This document shows positions 61,740-64,000 of a stretch of DNA of 64,000 bases, one piece after another. The position numbers were made by a program, and so were the translations under genes. This DNA comes from Paenibacillus glycanilyticus NBRC 16618 (GTDB taxonomy: Bacteria; Bacillota; Bacilli; Paenibacillales; Paenibacillaceae). A model generated the notes under the pieces. The model did no database searches. It was given only the letters and a program-made list of their open reading frames with translations, and was not told the origin of the DNA. Location of the stretch: assembly GCF_004000805.1 (NCBI RefSeq), contig NZ_BILY01000014.1, positions 92,982-156,981 on the forward strand, in the 5' to 3' direction. Positions within the stretch are counted from its first letter, which is position 1. Each line of letters opens with the position of its first letter.

Positions 61740-62927
61740 ATGGAACCATCAACACGATCGCAGCGACTACTTTTTATGACGGTAACGTTAATGTTCTGGA
61801 TTGCAATGTATACATACGTGCCGACGTTGTCGCCTTATTTGAGCTCAAGAGGGCTTTCGCTTGATTTAATCGGGGTTGTGCTTGGCAGCTATGGCTTTGT
61901 CCAGCTGTTAATCCGTTTTCCGCTGGGGATGCTGTCGGACCGTTACGGTAAAAGAAAGCCGTTTATCCTGCTTGGCATGCTTGCCGCCAGCGTCAGCTGT
62001 CTTCTGTTCATCATTCCGGGAAGCTGGCTGTGGCCGCTTGCGGGGCGCGCGATGGCGGGGTTATGCGCATCGACCTGGGTTGCTTTTACGGTGATGTACG
62101 CGAATTATTTCGCTGCGGAGGACGCCACGAAGGCGATGGGGAATATTAGCGTGATGACCGTGTCCGGCCAAATGATCGGGATGCTGTTAAGCGGCTGGAT
62201 GTCCGAGGGATTCGGAGCGGATGCTCCTTTCGTGCTTGGGGCGGTTATCGGAGGAATCGGGCTGTTGCTGGCGCTCGTGATTCACGAGCCGGCCAAACCG
62301 CTTCATGAGCGGAGCGGAATATCGTTCTCGAAGATTCAAAGCGTAATCCGGACGAAGCTGCTGCTGCAGGTGGCCCTGCTCTCTTTGCTCGCGCATTGCG
62401 TGCTGTTCATTACGATGTTCGGGTTTACGCCGTTAAAAGCGGAGGACATGGGCGGCAGCGGACTCGAGCTTACGTTGCTCGTATTCGCCTTTATGGCGCC
62501 GCATGCTCTCGCTTCCATGTTTACGGCCAGATGGTTTGCGCCGCGCTTCGGGAATTGGACGACGATCGGCGCCGGATTTATCCTAAGCGCCATCTGCACC
62601 GTCTCGATCTGCTATGTGCATTCCATCTGGATTCTTATGCTAACGCAGGTGATTAACGGATTTGCGCAAGGCTTGCATATCCCTCTTCTGCTTGGTCTTG
62701 CGATCCGGGACGTGGATCCTCCCGGCCGGGCTACCGCCATGGGTCTGTATCAGGCGGTCTACGCGGCAGGCATGTTCGCCGGGCCATTCCTTGCGGGCTG
62801 GCTGAACGAAAGCTGGGGGTTAAACAGCGGCTTTGCGCTAGGCGGTATGTTTGGATTGATCGCCGCCGCGCTATGCCTGGTCTATTACCGTTCGGATCGC
62901 AAATTAATTAAGTCCATTAATGATTAA
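61740..62927 (+). CDS. MFS transporter
   Basis: 395 residues from the ATG after GAGGGAGG. Twelve membrane helices are predicted. Motif A is LGMLSDRYGKRKPFIL, and GRAMAGLCASTWVAF is the second marked helix. The family is MFS_1 with YfkF/YkuC-like style, so sugar or drug efflux are both possible. The substrate cannot be told. Six residues upstream are in frame (ATG 61722) but overlap the binding site. Confidence 0.85.
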   Translation: MEPSTRSQRLLFMTVTLMFWIAMYTYVPTLSPYLSSRGLSLDLIGVVLGSYGFVQLLIRFPLGMLSDRYGKRKPFILLGMLAASVSCLLFIIPGSWLWPLAGRAMAGLCASTWVAFTVMYANYFAAEDATKAMGNISVMTVSGQMIGMLLSGWMSEGFGADAPFVLGAVIGGIGLLLALVIHEPAKPLHERSGISFSKIQSVIRTKLLLQVALLSLLAHCVLFITMFGFTPLKAEDMGGSGLELTLLVFAFMAPHALASMFTARWFAPRFGNWTTIGAGFILSAICTVSICYVHSIWILMLTQVINGFAQGLHIPLLLGLAIRDVDPPGRATAMGLYQAVYAAGMFAGPFLAGWLNESWGLNSGFALGGMFGLIAAALCLVYYRSDRKLIKSIND

Positions 62928-62932
62928 TGCTA

Positions 62933-64000
62933 TTATCTAATTAAAAAAAGAATGATCGCAGCGGCAGCCGCAGTAATTACGATGACGATATCCTCCCTGC
63001 TGAACTTCAATCTCAGCCCTTGCGTTGGCTTCGCAAGCGGATGACCGATCCCGCGGGCTTCAAGCGCATCCGCCATTTGCTCGGCCATACGCAGCAAGGA
63101 ACGGATGTAGGGCACCATGGCAGGCAGCAGCATCCGGAACGGAAGCGACCCTGCGGCGGTCGTGACCTTGCCCCGCGCATGCGCGATCTTCACGTAACGC
63201 TCCCATTCCCCCGCAAGCAGCGGTATAAAGCGGAAAATCAAGGTTACCGTAAGCGCGATGGACATCACGGGAACGTTGAACCGGCTCAGCCAGCCAAACG
63301 TCTGCTCCAGGCTGCGCTGGACTCGCAGCGGCGTCACGAGCCCCATTAGAGGCAGCCCCAGGATCATCACAAGCAGCAAACCGCTGAAGCGCTGGATGGT
63401 CTGGAGGGCGGCCTCCCAATCGAAGCTATATGGCGAAAATTGCACGCCCGAAATAATGGCGATCACCGCCGTCATGATCACGTAGGCCCGGATGGCATTC
63501 ATCCAGGGCCTTATTTGTGCTCGCAGCGGGATAAGCACCGCAAGGGAGAGCGCCGCGGCGACAGCCAGCCCTGCCCAGCTGTGCTGGAGCAAGATGGTTG
63601 TGGCGAGCAAGAGGTACGCGGCGATTAACGCCCGCGGATCGAACCGCGCAGCGAGCCCTTGGTTTGGCGCCTCAGCGGGCGCAGCCACGACGGGCGATCC
63701 AGCAGCGGGCGATGCAGGCGTAGGCGGAGCTGCAGCGGGCTGAGCAAGTGCAGGCGATGCCGTAATAGGTAGAGCCTCAGCGGGCGATGCCGTAGTAGGC
63801 TGAGCTGCAGCGGGCTGAGCAAATGCAGGCGATGCAGCCGTAGGCTGAGCTGCAGCGGGCTGAGCAAATGCGCGCGATGCTTCTGTGAGCGATGCCGTAG
63901 TAGGCAGAGCCTGCGGCTCCGCCGCCAGTGCTGCTGCCGATGTTAGTGCAGCAGCACTGGCGCCAGCGGCTTGCAAGGACGGGCGCTCCGCCGTCCTTGC
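62933..64000 (-). CDS. EcfT-like transporter protein with Ala/Pro-rich extension, cut by the right edge
   Basis: 355 codons are visible and no stop or convincing start occurs before the edge; the TTG at 63974-63976 has no ribosome binding site. From about visible residue 117 onward it is an energy-coupling-factor transmembrane subunit with five or six helices. It includes the coupling segments AHARGKVT and ALEARGIGHP, whose A-R-G motifs contact the ATPases in EcfT proteins. The N-terminal 115 or so residues are Ala, Pro, Ser and Thr rich and partly repeated. The transported vitamin or metal is unknown, since the partner genes are outside the window. Confidence 0.8.
   Translation of the reverse strand, partial: ARTAERPSLQAAGASAAALTSAAALAAEPQALPTTASLTEASRAFAQPAAAQPTAASPAFAQPAAAQPTTASPAEALPITASPALAQPAAAPPTPASPAAGSPVVAAPAEAPNQGLAARFDPRALIAAYLLLATTILLQHSWAGLAVAAALSLAVLIPLRAQIRPWMNAIRAYVIMTAVIAIISGVQFSPYSFDWEAALQTIQRFSGLLLVMILGLPLMGLVTPLRVQRSLEQTFGWLSRFNVPVMSIALTVTLIFRFIPLLAGEWERYVKIAHARGKVTTAAGSLPFRMLLPAMVPYIRSLLRMAEQMADALEARGIGHPLAKPTQGLRLKFSREDIVIVITAAAAAIILFLIR
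63728..63880. repeat. In-frame coding repeats in the EcfT extension
   Basis: A roughly 33-bp sequence with core GAGCTGCAGCGGGCTGAGCA occurs at 63728, 63803 and 63848, with shorter variants between. It encodes repeats such as AQPAAAQPT on the minus strand. The unequal spacing and near-identical cores suggest recent slippage or unequal exchange. Confidence 0.7.

Noticed and set aside
63974..63976. TTG as the start of the EcfT-like gene
   Set aside because: No binding site lies in front and the low-complexity coding pattern continues in frame to the edge.
1..64000. Insertion sequences, prophage, tRNA or rRNA genes
   Set aside because: No transposase, integrase or phage-like gene and no cloverleaf or rRNA sequence was recognised on either strand.

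Overview
The window looks like chromosomal DNA of a Gram-positive, spore-former-type Firmicute, most likely Paenibacillus or a close relative. The evidence is the strong AGGAGG-type ribosome binding sites, Bacillus-like gene sets (puc purine genes, HelD, bdbCD, a stand-alone nitric oxide synthase, Lin0512 and DUF3900 proteins, stalk-domain secreted proteins) and moderate GC. The genus is an inference. No rRNA, tRNA, insertion sequence, prophage or CRISPR array was seen. Most genes lie on the minus strand.

Layout. 1-4.6 kb: an isochorismatase-like tail, an SOS-type ydjM-like membrane protein with LexA boxes, an A-type FeS carrier-like protein, two metallophosphoesterases, an ArsR/SmtB metal sensor and a ThuA/VOC pair behind a cre-like palindrome. 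4.6-25.2 kb: a large purine-catabolism cluster read leftward from pucR. It encodes an amidohydrolase deaminase, pucA and pucB for XDH maturation, a BMP-type nucleoside ABC transporter, the three xanthine dehydrogenase subunits (pucCDE), OHCU decarboxylase, uricase, HIU hydrolase, allantoinase, allantoate amidohydrolase, ureidoglycine aminotransferase and, last, adenosine deaminase. Together these would import purine nucleosides and degrade them through urate and allantoin. 25.4-47.6 kb: mostly single genes and small units, including a secreted stalk/PKD protein, a serine hydrolase, an MFS pump, DedA, a YhfA-like permease, UppP, a CNNM/CBS transporter, NO synthase with two uncharacterised neighbours, the BdbCD thiol-oxidase pair, HelD, HrpB, a NAGPA-like protein, CorA and Glu-Q tRNA(Asp) synthetase. 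47.6-56.1 kb: a nine-gene cobalamin uptake and salvage operon (btuFCD, cobT, cobU, cbiB, cobS, cobD, cbiZ) behind a B12 riboswitch with a terminator. 56.2-64 kb: a copper P-type ATPase, rhodanese, small conserved proteins, VanW, signal peptidase I, an MFS transporter and an EcfT-like protein that runs off the right edge.

The most interesting unexplained structure is a family of intergenic hairpin elements sharing a GTAAGCAT-containing linker. It forms a three-unit array inside the nucleoside-transporter operon, abuts the ribosome binding site of helD, and has a related copy upstream of the NO synthase gene. Other points are a possible non-standard start codon on a membrane-anchored phosphoesterase, a metal sensor combining two types of metal site, a 125-nt pucA/pucB overlap, separate uricase and OHCU decarboxylase genes where B. 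subtilis has a fusion, and an Ala/Pro-rich extension on EcfT.
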